Positions 6,025-15,795 of a DNA stretch of 64,000 nt are shown piece by piece. Within the stretch, counting starts at the first letter, position 1; every line of letters starts with the position of its first letter. A model generated the notes under the pieces. The model saw nothing but the letters and a program-made list of their open reading frames with translations. It searched no databases and was not told the origin of the DNA. The stretch comes from Methanomassiliicoccales archaeon. GTDB lineage: Archaea; Thermoplasmatota; Thermoplasmata; Methanomassiliicoccales; UBA472. The stretch spans positions 61,777-125,776 of the forward strand of contig JAPKYJ010000022.1 of assembly GCA_026394375.1 (NCBI GenBank). Reading direction: 5' to 3'. Position numbers and translations under genes: made by a program.

Positions 6025-9000
6025 ATGCCGCGGCATGTTTCTTCGAAGTCCAGTTCCCCAGGCAGAGGAGCGGGTGCGACCGCTCTCCCGATGCTCGTGA
6101 TCTTGATCGCGGCTCTGATGATCGTCCCCTCCCTCATGGTCTCCTTGGACCTGAGGGCTCCAGAGGTCGGTCTGGACGCTCCTGTTCCGGCGACCAGTGA
6201 GGCCTCCTACCAGGCGAGATCCGGCGTGATACTCGCTTCGCATTCGGTCATCACAATCAACAACAACGCGCAGTTCGCCGCCAAGGCCTCCGCCGAAGGC
6301 TGGTCCGGATCTGGAACGGAAATGTGGCCATACATCATCCAAGGCTACCTGATCGACGGACAACGAGGGGGCAACTGCATCTACGTCGGCAACACGACCA
6401 TCTACTTCATAGTCCGCGATTGCGAGCTAACGAACGCCCGATCCGTGGCGAGCCCCTATAGAGAGGGGTCGGGGATATGTCTTTACAATGTGACCCATGC
6501 CACCGTCCAAAATAATTTCCTTTGGAACAGCGACAAAGGGGTGATGCTCGACGGCAAGGCGAACAACAATACCATCGAGGACAACTCAGCTAAGTACAAC
6601 TCCTATGGCCTCTACGGCGTCAACTGCAAGGATAACCTCATCCTCCACAACAATTTCTCCCATAACGACAACTACGGCATCCGCCTGAACACGGCCATGC
6701 GCAACAACCTGACCTCCAACGACTGCAGCTACTCTTCATATGGAATCTACCTGAGCAGCAGCCCGATCGGCAACACCGCCACCGATAACCTTTGCCAGCG
6801 GTGCAGCAGCTACGGCATCTATGTGAATGGTGGGGAGAAGAACCACCTGATCGGGAATGAGTGCTCTTGGGCGGGCAGCGCGGGCATCTACCTGTCATCC
6901 ACTCAATACAGCGACCTCGCCTACAACTCCATGTGGAAGGGCTCCATCTACATCACAGGTTACGTACTCTCCTACTACCTAACCCTGACCATCGATGCCT
7001 CCAACACCGTGAACGGAAAGCCGGTCCGGTTCTACAAGGACGCGAACGCGGCCAATGCCACCGTGCCCCTCAACACAGGCCAGGTCATCCTGGTCAAGAT
7101 GTCTTGGATAGGTGTGGTCGGGCTGGACCTGAGCGGTACGACCTATCCGGTATTGGTCTACTATTGCCAAGATGTTCAACTAACGGACAATGATCTCAGC
7201 GGAGCGTCATATGGAATATATGCCTTCTATTCAGAGAGACTGATCGTTCAGAACAATAGGATGACCTCATGCAGCACCGGCGTGATGGCAGAGTCGTGTC
7301 CTGGCCTCATTATCCAGGGCAACAATGCTTCCTCATCATCCACCGGTCTATACATCTACAGTTGCAGCGGAGCCAAGCTGATCGGCAACCAGCTCTACCA
7401 AAGCTCAATTGGCATCTACATCCAGTACAGCTATAGCTGCGAGCTCTACAGCAATGTGCTCACCAAGGGATCCATCGCTTTTTCGGAGGATGAACTCACA
7501 TTCTCCACCCAGATCATTCCCGCCAACAACACGGTAAACGGCAAGGAGATACTGTACCTGGCAAACGCCAACTACGGGAATGCTACCTTCGCGCCGGTGG
7601 TGGGGCAGCTCATCCTGGGCAACGTGAGCTGGGTCACCATCAGCGGGCTGGCCATGGATAACTCCACCTACGGCGTGCTCATGGGCTACTGCGACAACGT
7701 GACGGTCAGATCATCGATGTTCTCGGCCGTCACCTATGCCATCTACATACAATACTCCACCACCATCACCGTCGACGATGTCTCTACTTACGACGGCAGC
7801 TTCGGCGTCTATCTTACCGGCAGTACCAATTGCCTGATCAGCAATTCGTACATCACCCGGGCGTACTACTGCCTCTACCTGCAATACTCGAACTCGAATA
7901 CCATCTTCAAGGTCAACGCCACCTACTCCAATTGGGGCTATGGCGAAGGCGTCTACCTATACGAATCCCACGGAAACCTGATCAAGCAGTGTTCCCTGGG
8001 TCGGCACTACGATGCCATCTACGTGTATTACTCTGACTACAACACGGTCGAGGGCTGCACGTTCTATAGTGAATATCGATATGCGGTGTATTGGTACTAT
8101 AGCAATTACCTCACGCTCAATAGTAATCAGTTGTCTGGGTGTTCGTTCCTCGCTGAAGGGCCGTTTGAGGACTTCAGCACTACTTCCATGGCCGGCAACA
8201 CGGTGGACGGCAAGCCAATCTACTTCCTTGCGAACGCAGACCTGGGAGGATCGAGCATCCCGGTCGGAGACTACGGGCAAATATTCCTAGGAAACGTGTC
8301 CAATGCCCGGGTCACAGGGCAGAGCATTTCCAATATCAAGGTCGCCATGGTGCTTGGCTACTGTAATGCCATCCAGGTGGACGCGAACGACATCCACGAC
8401 TGCTATTACGGCATTTTCATCAAGGGCACGAGCAATAGCCAGATCCATGACAACACCTTCATGCACAATTCTTACTCCGTCTATGCATACTCCTCCAATA
8501 GTAATACCATCCAAGGAAACCAGTTCACCGGCGACTACAGCGATGGCATATACCTCAGCTACTCCCAGACGAACCAGGTGTTGGGCAACACCTTCACGGA
8601 CTGCTATTATGGAGTGGAAATCTACTCGTGTGGGGGAAACGTCCTCAGCTCCAACGCCTTCGTCAAGTGCTCTTTAATGATGAAAGGCACCAAGGACCAG
8701 ATGTCCTCTACCTCAGTGGAGACAAGCAACACGGTAAACGGTGGAAGCCTCCTCTATGTGAAGAACGCCGATCTCAATAACGCCACGATATCCACCACTG
8801 GCATAGGGCAGCTCATCCTATGCAACGTGCGCAATGCGCGAGTCACCGGCCTATCGTTGGCGAACAATTCTGTGGCGGTATTGATGGTGTACTCCTCAGG
8901 AATCACCTTGGACCATTCGAGCTTCTCCAACAACAAGTACTCCGTCTACACCTACTTCAGTGATCACTGCACGATAGCGAATTCCAGATCATCTAGCAGC

Positions 9001-11109
9001 CCATACGGATTCTATCTGTATGAGTCGGACTACAACCTTATCACTGGCTGCAACGTGACGGCTGCGAACAATTACGGAATTTGGATGCAATACGCGGACG
9101 GGAACGTGGTCACGAATTGCAGCACGGATACCAGCTACTACTCCATAGGTCAGCAATACTCTTTGGGCAACACCATCACGAACAATATGATCGCCCATGG
9201 CTCCTACCAGCTATATGCCTACAATTGCAGGTATGGAAGCATACGAGATAACACCTGTGAGCGGGGGTATTGTGCCATGTACGTATATGGAACCTGCTAC
9301 GATCTGACAGTGACCGGGAACCGGTTGTTCAACTCCTCGTGGTACGGGATCTATACCTCCGGGTGCAATGGCAACTTCTTCTTCGGCAACAAGCTCGTAG
9401 GCAACAGAGGTGCCGGCCAGGTCTACTCCTCCAGTCATGTGCAGGCCTACGACAGCGCGGACGGCCTGAACTTCTGGGACAACATCGCGGGCGTCGGCAA
9501 CTACTGGGGTGATTGGACCTATCCCGACGCGAACCACGATGGCATAGTGGATTATCCGTACGTTCTCACTGGAAGTGTCAAGAACAAGGACCGCTACCCG
9601 GTAAGTGACACCACTCCTCCCGAGCTGACGATCACCACCCCGACAGAAGGGCAGAGCGTGATGACCAGCGATATCGATGCCACCTGGAGCGGATCGGATA
9701 AACAATCGGGCATCTCGCACTACGAGGCGCAGGTCGACGATGGATCGTGGGTGAACCTTTCCGAGCAGACACACTATGCCCTAAGCCTCAGCGGAGGGCA
9801 GCATACTCTCGGCGTGAGGGCGTACGATCGAGCTTTGAACGTGAGGGAGAACCATGTAACGTTCGTCATCGTGAGCGTCCCGGATGCGCCGACGAACACG
9901 ATCGCGGTCGCCGGAGCATCGCAGGTAGTGGTCTCCTGGCATCCCGGTTATGATGGTGGCTCTGCCATCATAGAGTACCGCATACTCCGCTCGCTGGTCT
10001 CGGGCGACTACTCTGCGGCGGTGACGGCGGCCGTGGCACCAACGGCCACCACCTACGCGGATAGCGGCGTAACGGCCGGCACGACCTATTACTACGTCGT
10101 CAAGGCCAGGAACGCCAAGGGAGATAGCCTGGCATCGAACGAAGCCATAGTGGTCTTCGGCTCCGGTACTTTGCCTCCAGACTCGCCCACGTTGAGCCTA
10201 TCCGCATCACCCGTAGGCGCAGACTATGTCTGCCTTTCGTGGATCGCGCCGGGCAACACTGGCTCATCGCCCATAACCGCCTACAAGGTATATCGTGGCA
10301 CGCAGCCAGGTGGCACTTCCAGCTTGATTGCGACCATCACGGGAGCGGAAACGACCTACTATCTGGACTCAGGGCTTGCCGTGGGCATCTACTACTATCG
10401 GGTCAGCGCGGTCAACACCATCGAAGGGCCGAGATCCAATGAAGTGGTGGCGACCGCCGGTGCGGTCACAGGAGCGCCTGAAAAGGTGACCTCGATCAGC
10501 ACCAGCGGTCACGACAACCGCATCGACCTGAGCTGGAGCGCTCCGTCACAGGGAGCATCTGCCATCACTCAGTACCGCGTCTACCGCAGCACCGTGCCGG
10601 GGAACCTGGTGCTCATCGGCCTCCCCACCGGCACATCCTACACCGATGGCACGGTGACCAAGGGTCAGACCTACTACTACTGGATAGTGGCTGTGAATGC
10701 TCAAGGCCAGGGCCCGCTCTCTGGCCAGACGAAGGTCACGGCAACGGAGCCGCCGGCGAGCGACATGCTGCTGCCCATAATGCTCATCATCGTGGTAATC
10801 GCGGTGGTGGTGGTCTTCCTGTTGCTGATGAAGAGGAGGGGCAAGACCACTCCAATCCCCCCGAACCAACGAGGTCGAGCACGTGCAACAGGCCGTTTGT
10901 CAGGGGGAGAACGTGACCAAGAGCTGGAAAGGGATAAGGGGTTCACTCAGCCAGCGAGCCCGCCGCCACCGGGGACCCCGCCACCACCAACACCAGAGCC
11001 CAGGCCGGTGCCCACGCCCACAGTCCTCTGCCCCATCTGCGGCAGATCCTCCTTTTTCGTGCAGGGCATGGAGTTCTGTCCCGAGTGCGGGGCCAATCTG
11101 TTCAAATGA
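6025..11109 (+). CDS. Giant surface protein: NosD-like beta-helix, FnIII domains, TM segment and zinc ribbon
   Basis: A 1,694-residue predicted membrane-anchored exoprotein. Residues ~20-45 form a hydrophobic signal or anchor. Residues ~85-1190 are built from short N/S/Y/G-rich units such as NNTIEDNSAKYNSYGLYG, typical of right-handed parallel beta-helix (NosD/pectate-lyase-like) folds. An Ig-like module follows (~1200-1285), then three fibronectin-III-like domains starting near 1287, 1382 and 1482. A transmembrane helix spans ~1577-1602, then a proline-rich linker, and the last 26 residues form a CPIC..CPEC zinc ribbon predicted to be cytoplasmic. Within the helix a longer block beginning NTVNG or NTVDG recurs four times. 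GGTGGG precedes the ATG. Probable cell-surface adhesion or carbohydrate interaction; the ligand is unknown. Confidence 0.85.
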   Translation: MPRHVSSKSSSPGRGAGATALPMLVILIAALMIVPSLMVSLDLRAPEVGLDAPVPATSEASYQARSGVILASHSVITINNNAQFAAKASAEGWSGSGTEMWPYIIQGYLIDGQRGGNCIYVGNTTIYFIVRDCELTNARSVASPYREGSGICLYNVTHATVQNNFLWNSDKGVMLDGKANNNTIEDNSAKYNSYGLYGVNCKDNLILHNNFSHNDNYGIRLNTAMRNNLTSNDCSYSSYGIYLSSSPIGNTATDNLCQRCSSYGIYVNGGEKNHLIGNECSWAGSAGIYLSSTQYSDLAYNSMWKGSIYITGYVLSYYLTLTIDASNTVNGKPVRFYKDANAANATVPLNTGQVILVKMSWIGVVGLDLSGTTYPVLVYYCQDVQLTDNDLSGASYGIYAFYSERLIVQNNRMTSCSTGVMAESCPGLIIQGNNASSSSTGLYIYSCSGAKLIGNQLYQSSIGIYIQYSYSCELYSNVLTKGSIAFSEDELTFSTQIIPANNTVNGKEILYLANANYGNATFAPVVGQLILGNVSWVTISGLAMDNSTYGVLMGYCDNVTVRSSMFSAVTYAIYIQYSTTITVDDVSTYDGSFGVYLTGSTNCLISNSYITRAYYCLYLQYSNSNTIFKVNATYSNWGYGEGVYLYESHGNLIKQCSLGRHYDAIYVYYSDYNTVEGCTFYSEYRYAVYWYYSNYLTLNSNQLSGCSFLAEGPFEDFSTTSMAGNTVDGKPIYFLANADLGGSSIPVGDYGQIFLGNVSNARVTGQSISNIKVAMVLGYCNAIQVDANDIHDCYYGIFIKGTSNSQIHDNTFMHNSYSVYAYSSNSNTIQGNQFTGDYSDGIYLSYSQTNQVLGNTFTDCYYGVEIYSCGGNVLSSNAFVKCSLMMKGTKDQMSSTSVETSNTVNGGSLLYVKNADLNNATISTTGIGQLILCNVRNARVTGLSLANNSVAVLMVYSSGITLDHSSFSNNKYSVYTYFSDHCTIANSRSSSSPYGFYLYESDYNLITGCNVTAANNYGIWMQYADGNVVTNCSTDTSYYSIGQQYSLGNTITNNMIAHGSYQLYAYNCRYGSIRDNTCERGYCAMYVYGTCYDLTVTGNRLFNSSWYGIYTSGCNGNFFFGNKLVGNRGAGQVYSSSHVQAYDSADGLNFWDNIAGVGNYWGDWTYPDANHDGIVDYPYVLTGSVKNKDRYPVSDTTPPELTITTPTEGQSVMTSDIDATWSGSDKQSGISHYEAQVDDGSWVNLSEQTHYALSLSGGQHTLGVRAYDRALNVRENHVTFVIVSVPDAPTNTIAVAGASQVVVSWHPGYDGGSAIIEYRILRSLVSGDYSAAVTAAVAPTATTYADSGVTAGTTYYYVVKARNAKGDSLASNEAIVVFGSGTLPPDSPTLSLSASPVGADYVCLSWIAPGNTGSSPITAYKVYRGTQPGGTSSLIATITGAETTYYLDSGLAVGIYYYRVSAVNTIEGPRSNEVVATAGAVTGAPEKVTSISTSGHDNRIDLSWSAPSQGASAITQYRVYRSTVPGNLVLIGLPTGTSYTDGTVTKGQTYYYWIVAVNAQGQGPLSGQTKVTATEPPASDMLLPIMLIIVVIAVVVVFLLLMKRRGKTTPIPPNQRGRARATGRLSGGERDQELERDKGFTQPASPPPPGTPPPPTPEPRPVPTPTVLCPICGRSSFFVQGMEFCPECGANLFK

Positions 11110-11215
11110 GGCTTCGCACCAAGCCTCCTCCTTTTCATTCTTTGATGCTCCAGTGGAAGCCAGCAATGGAAAAGATTGATTAGCCTCAAAGCGATAGCGC
11201 GCCATCGGTGCTTCG

Positions 11216-12331
11216 ATGGAAGGAGACTTCACCGTCACCCCGTGGGAGGTCACGGGCCAGATCGACTACGACCTCCTGATTCAGAAGTTCGGGACCAAGC
11301 GGATAGACGAGCAGATGCTAGTGCGCTTGGCTGGCTACGCTCCGTTGCACCTGATGCTCCGCCGCGGCATTATGTACTCCCAGAGGGACCTCGATTGGAT
11401 ACTGGATAAGTACGACCAGGGAGAGAAGTTCGTCCTATACACCGGCAGGGGACCGTCGGGGCACACCCACCTTGGCCACCTGATGCCTTGGATATTCACC
11501 AAGTGGCTGCAGGACACCTTTGACGCCGAGCTCTACTTCCAGATGACGGACGACGAGAAGTACCTTTTCAATGAGAACTTGAGCCTCGAGGACACGTTGC
11601 GCATGTCCTACGAGAACGCATTGGACGTCATCGCCTTGGGATTCGATGCCAGCAAGACGAAGATCCTGGTCGACACCGAGCTCATCAAGACCCTCTATCC
11701 GTTGGCGCTTAAGGTGGCGAAGAAGGTTACCTTTTCCACGACCAAAGCGGTCTTCGGCTTCGACAACTCCACCAACATCGGCAGCATCTTCTACACCAGC
11801 ATGCAGTCCGCACCGGCATTGTTGCCTTCGGACCTGAAAGGCAGGAACGTGCCGGTGCTCATTCCCTGCGGCATAGATCAGGATGCCCATTTCCGCGTCA
11901 CTAGGGATGTGGCGGAAGCCCTCGGCTACTACAAGCCCGCCCTCGTCCACGGCAAGATGTTCCCCGGGCTCACGGGCAGCGACAAGATGTCGTCCTCTCA
12001 GCCAGAGACCACCATCTTCACCACCGACCCGCCGAAGGTGGTCAAGAAGAAAATCGCCAACGCATTCACGGGCGGAGCGGTGTCGGCGGAAGAGCAGCGC
12101 AAGACCGGAGGAAAGCCCGAGGTGTGCTCCGTCTACAAGTACCAGTACTTCATCTTTGAGGAGGACGACCGACAGGTGGAAGCCTTGGCGGAAAGATGTC
12201 GCAAAGGCGAGATCCTGTGCGGGGAATGCAAGAAGCTCTTGAGCGAGCGCTTGGTGCACTTCCTGGAAGAGCATCAAAGGCGCCGGGAAGAGGCCAAGGG
12301 GAAGCTGGACGATTTCCTGATGAAAGCATGA
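11216..12331 (+). CDS. trpS: Tryptophanyl-tRNA synthetase
   Basis: A 371-residue class I synthetase that charges tRNA-Trp. The HIGH-type signature appears as GHTHLGHL near residue 82 and the KMSKS loop as DKMSSSQ near residue 257. The N-terminal VTPWEVTGQIDYD extension and overall length match archaeal and eukaryotic TrpRS rather than the shorter bacterial form. The gene overlaps trmO by four bases (ATGA) and leads a run of translation genes. The tRNA-Trp gene itself lies at 57063-57232. Confidence 0.96.
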   Translation: MEGDFTVTPWEVTGQIDYDLLIQKFGTKRIDEQMLVRLAGYAPLHLMLRRGIMYSQRDLDWILDKYDQGEKFVLYTGRGPSGHTHLGHLMPWIFTKWLQDTFDAELYFQMTDDEKYLFNENLSLEDTLRMSYENALDVIALGFDASKTKILVDTELIKTLYPLALKVAKKVTFSTTKAVFGFDNSTNIGSIFYTSMQSAPALLPSDLKGRNVPVLIPCGIDQDAHFRVTRDVAEALGYYKPALVHGKMFPGLTGSDKMSSSQPETTIFTTDPPKVVKKKIANAFTGGAVSAEEQRKTGGKPEVCSVYKYQYFIFEEDDRQVEALAERCRKGEILCGECKKLLSERLVHFLEEHQRRREEAKGKLDDFLMKA

Positions 12332-12726
12332 CCGAGCTCCTGCTTATCGGATACGTGCGCAACTCCGCCGAAACGCCGGCGGACCTCTCCGATATCGTCT
12401 CCAGGATCGAGGTCCTGCCGGAGTTCGTCCAGGGCCTAGAGGGTATCGAGGACGGTGAAGAGATCATCGTATTCTTCCTTTTCCACCGTTCCCTCGGCTA
12501 CGACCTGATGGTGCATCCGAAAGGAGATGAAAGAAACCCTCTCATCGGCGTCTTCGCTTCCCGCAGCCCCAGGCGTCCGAACTCCATCGGCATGACCCAA
12601 GTCAACGTGGTCCGGCGGGAAGGCAGCTCGCTTTTCGTCGAAGGCCTAGACGCGCTCAACGGCTCGCCGGTCATCGATATCAAGCCAGCGGTACGTCGGG
12701 ACCAACGAGACATAAATTGCAAATAG
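12328..12726 (+). CDS. trmO: TrmO/TsaA-type tRNA methyltransferase (t6A N6-methylation)
   Basis: A 132-residue protein with the compact UPF0066/TsaA beta-barrel features: an IGYVRN start, EEIIVFFLFHRS, the motif RSPRRPNSIGMTQVNVV that binds S-adenosylmethionine in the family, and LDALNGSPVIDIKP near the end. Characterised TrmO adds a methyl group to t6A37 in ACY-decoding tRNAs. The gene starts inside the trpS stop (ATGA) and is followed by pheS, so the context is translational. The C terminus is slightly short but keeps the final conserved DIKP. Confidence 0.85.
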   Translation: MTELLLIGYVRNSAETPADLSDIVSRIEVLPEFVQGLEGIEDGEEIIVFFLFHRSLGYDLMVHPKGDERNPLIGVFASRSPRRPNSIGMTQVNVVRREGSSLFVEGLDALNGSPVIDIKPAVRRDQRDINCK

Positions 12727-12748
12727 GCCGGCGCTTTTCTATGTCAGC

Positions 12749-14266
12749 ATGAACGCCTCGGAGATCCGAGAAGGACTGAGCTATCAAGAGCGGAAGGTGC
12801 TCCTCATGCTGCAAAAACTGGGGAGCGGCGTGAGTCCGGAGCAGGTCTTCGAGGCGGGCGGTTTCTCGCATCAAGCTGAGGTCATGAACGGCGCTTCATG
12901 GCTGCAGTCCAAAGGGCTCATCCTCATCAAGGAGAGCCCGCAGAAATGGTTCTCGCTGCGCAACAGAGATATCATATTGAAGGGCCTGCCGGAGAGGAGG
13001 GCGCTGATGGCTATCGAGAAGAACGGCGGTTCGTTGAATATGGGGGAGCTGGAATCCACCGTCGGCAAGGCGGATGTCCCGGTGGCCATTGGCTGGCTGC
13101 GTAGGAAGAACCTGGTGAAGATGGAGAAAGGCGCGGAGACGATCATCACCCTCACGGAACAAGGAAAGGCGGCGTTGCAAGCGGAAATGGAGGACGAGAA
13201 GGTCCTGAAGGCGATGGCGCAAAAGGACCTGAGCGAGAACGAGGTTGCCGCCGAAATGGTCGCTCAGCTCAAGGGACGCCAGGACCTGATTGCGGAGAAG
13301 CTCTTGGTCTCTCGCAAATTGGAGCCGACCGACCTCGGACGCGAGGTGCTCGCAATGGGCATCGAACTCAAAGAGGAAGTGGCGCAGCTCACTCCTGAAC
13401 TACTCCAATCGAGCAAATGGAAGGACGCATCCTTCCGGAAGTATGACATCAACACGTTCGCTCCCGTCGAGTCCTCGGTCAAAAAGCATCCCCTGACCAG
13501 GATCGCGGACGAAGTGCGCAAGATCTTCCTCCAGATGGGGTTCACGGAGATTGACGATGAGTATGTGCAGCCAGCGTTCTGGAACATGGACGTCCTGTTC
13601 ACGCCCCAGGACCATCCAGCTCGTGATCTGCAGGACACCTTCTACTTGAAGAACCCGGCCCAGATCGAGCTGGATGACGAGCCGCTGGTCCAGGTGGTAA
13701 AGGCCATCCACGAGAACGGAGGGAGTTCCGGGTCGCTGGGATGGAGATATCCCTGGAGCCGGGAGGAAGCGCAGAAAGCTCTCTTGCGCACGCACACCAC
13801 CGTGAACACCATCCGCTATCTGGCCAAGCATCCCGATCCTCCGGTGAAGGTATTCTCATTGAGTCGGGTGTTCAGGAAGGAGGCCATCGATTCCACCCAC
13901 CTTCCAGAGTTCGTGCAGATCGAAGGCATCCTCATGGAGGAGCACGCCAGCTTCGATATGCTGGTAGGCGTGCTCAAGGAGTTCTACAGCAAGATGGGCT
14001 TCGATCAGATACGGGTGCGTCCGGGCTACTTCCCCTATACTGAACCTTCGCTGGAGGTAGAGGTGTTCTTCAACGGCAACTGGATGGAGCTGGGGGGAGC
14101 GGGCATCTTCCGACCTGAGGTCACCGCTCCTTACGGCATCAAGTACCCGGTGCTGGCATGGGGGCAGGGCTTCGAGAGGCTGGCCATGCTGCGCTGGAAC
14201 CTCAAGGACATACGCGAGCTATACGCCACCGACATGGACATCCTCAGGCAGAGCCGCATCTTCTGA
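12749..14266 (+). CDS. pheS: Phenylalanyl-tRNA synthetase alpha subunit
   Basis: A 505-residue class II synthetase subunit of the archaeal/eukaryotic type, with an N-terminal region of winged-helix-like modules (residues ~1-200) that bind tRNA and a C-terminal catalytic core. Class II motifs are visible as DDEYVQPAFWNMDVLF, FRKEAIDSTHLPEFVQIEG (motif 2) and GAGIFRPEV..WGQGFERLAM (motif 3). The beta subunit (pheT) is not in the window. A TATA-like CATAAATT at 12711-12718, inside the end of trmO, could drive it separately. Confidence 0.95.
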   Translation: MNASEIREGLSYQERKVLLMLQKLGSGVSPEQVFEAGGFSHQAEVMNGASWLQSKGLILIKESPQKWFSLRNRDIILKGLPERRALMAIEKNGGSLNMGELESTVGKADVPVAIGWLRRKNLVKMEKGAETIITLTEQGKAALQAEMEDEKVLKAMAQKDLSENEVAAEMVAQLKGRQDLIAEKLLVSRKLEPTDLGREVLAMGIELKEEVAQLTPELLQSSKWKDASFRKYDINTFAPVESSVKKHPLTRIADEVRKIFLQMGFTEIDDEYVQPAFWNMDVLFTPQDHPARDLQDTFYLKNPAQIELDDEPLVQVVKAIHENGGSSGSLGWRYPWSREEAQKALLRTHTTVNTIRYLAKHPDPPVKVFSLSRVFRKEAIDSTHLPEFVQIEGILMEEHASFDMLVGVLKEFYSKMGFDQIRVRPGYFPYTEPSLEVEVFFNGNWMELGGAGIFRPEVTAPYGIKYPVLAWGQGFERLAMLRWNLKDIRELYATDMDILRQSRIF

Positions 14267-14284
14267 TCCCGAGGCCGCGGTAGG

Positions 14285-15559
14285 TCAGCTCTCCCCCCAC
14301 TTCTTAGGTGGATTCGCTTTGTCGGCGAACTCCCTAGCCTTCTCCACCATTCCAGAGATCGCATACGCTTCGGACAAGGCGGAATACCAGGGTCGTCTGT
14401 CCTTGGCCTTGGTTATGGCAAGGCCCTTGCTCAAATATCGCAGGGCATCCTCTGCCTCCTTCGACTTCAAGTGCGCCATGCCGGCCAGGAAATATAAGCG
14501 GTCCAGCGACTCCGGGTCCGATCCGGCGGTCCGCAGTGCCCGGGAGAGAATGTCCCAAGCCTCCTTCTGCCGATCGAGAAGGATGAGCGTCTCCGCCCTC
14601 TCCAGTTCCAGATGAACGGGGATGTTACCTGACATCGTCCCGGCCTGTTCGAAAGCCTCCAGCGCTTTCTCCGCCTGCCCGAGGTCGCGCAGCATCTTTC
14701 CCTGTATCTCCAGGCCAGCCGCTCGTTCCTCGGGATCGGAGGAGGCCTGCATCTCCGCGCAGACGCTTGAGCAGTACCCGCAGTCCTTCAGAATGCGAGC
14801 CAGCTCCCCTTGCAGCGAGCGCACTCTGAGGGCATAGCGCTCCGAGGGCGATTCTATCATCGCCACCGACTGCAGCAATCTCTCATCCGGATCTTTGAGG
14901 AGCAGGTGCGACTTGCTGGCCACGAGCATCTCAGCCTCCTTGGTCCTTCCGGACATGATCAGGTGGTATAGCCTCTCCCGATAGTCGCCCTCGGCCAGCC
15001 AGTAGTCGGCAGCGCGGCTGTGGTATCTTTTCCTCTCGTCCTTGCTCAGCAGCCCCTCGATCTCTCTCCTCAACTCCGGAGGAAGGTCCACCATCCCCCG
15101 ACGGTCGACGGGCAGGATCATGGCGCTGCTCTCAGGGAGCGCTTCCCTTCTGAAGGGCTTGCGGAATACGCATGCTCCCGCAATAATGATCTTGTGTTCG
15201 TCAGAAAGGGAGGCGTAGAGCTCTGGCCCTCGGCTCCGCCGTATGTCCAGCAACGGACCGAGGTCCAACCCCTCGCGCTCCGCGTACTCCCTGATCGTCT
15301 GCTCCCTGGTTTCGCCAGCGGGGCTTAAGAAGTATACTTTACGTTTGTTCTTCCCTTTCTTGATGTGCGCCAGCTTCTCTTCCACCACGCCAGACTCACG
15401 CAGCTTCTTCAGTTCGATGGCCGCGTGCGCCCGGGAGATGCCCAGGCTGCCCGCGATGCCGTCTTGGCTGACGTCAAAAGGCACGTCGAAATTGTCCTTG
15501 AGCATCTGGAATCGACCGACATAGAGGATGATCCGCTCGCCTACCGTCAATCCGGGCAT
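14285..15559 (-). CDS. HTH transcriptional regulator with C-terminal TPR-like repeats
   Basis: A 424-residue protein. Residues ~1-90 form a winged helix, with DVSQDGIAGSLGISRAHAAIELKKLRESGVVEEK as the recognition part. The middle holds polar regions and the C-terminal half consists of TPR-like helix pairs, for example AEDALRYLSKGLAITKAKDRRPWYSALSEAYAISG seen in sections. No P-loop ATPase is visible, unlike MalT-type regulators. ATG at 15559 is chosen because TATATA at 15583-15588 is centred 27 bases upstream, predicting a leaderless mRNA. A longer frame starting at 15832 adds 91 residues covering that promoter and the start of dtdA and is rejected. The ligand and targets are unknown. Confidence 0.75.
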   Translation of the reverse strand: MPGLTVGERIILYVGRFQMLKDNFDVPFDVSQDGIAGSLGISRAHAAIELKKLRESGVVEEKLAHIKKGKNKRKVYFLSPAGETREQTIREYAEREGLDLGPLLDIRRSRGPELYASLSDEHKIIIAGACVFRKPFRREALPESSAMILPVDRRGMVDLPPELRREIEGLLSKDERKRYHSRAADYWLAEGDYRERLYHLIMSGRTKEAEMLVASKSHLLLKDPDERLLQSVAMIESPSERYALRVRSLQGELARILKDCGYCSSVCAEMQASSDPEERAAGLEIQGKMLRDLGQAEKALEAFEQAGTMSGNIPVHLELERAETLILLDRQKEAWDILSRALRTAGSDPESLDRLYFLAGMAHLKSKEAEDALRYLSKGLAITKAKDRRPWYSALSEAYAISGMVEKAREFADKANPPKKWGES

Positions 15560-15582
15560 TGCCATCGCATCCTGAGACGGCC

Positions 15583-15588
15583 TATATA
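15583..15588 (-). promoter_or_regulatory. TATA box of the TPR regulator gene
   Basis: TATATA is centred 27 bases before the ATG at 15559. This fixes the start codon and indicates a leaderless transcript. Confidence 0.65.
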
Positions 15589-15795
15589 ACGCCAAGTAGG
15601 TGACTACTACATGTGATATTACCATTAAAGGAGCGGCGGGGGCATCCAGATGTGCGGAGGGTTCGTCGAGGTGCTTGACCTGTCCGATTTCTAGAGTAGT
15701 CTCTGGGCTCTTCCACCGGTATTCGACCGCGTTCTCAGGGCACAGATGCGCTTCCCGGCAAAGAATTATGCGCTGAATCGAGATTAGCAGGAGAG

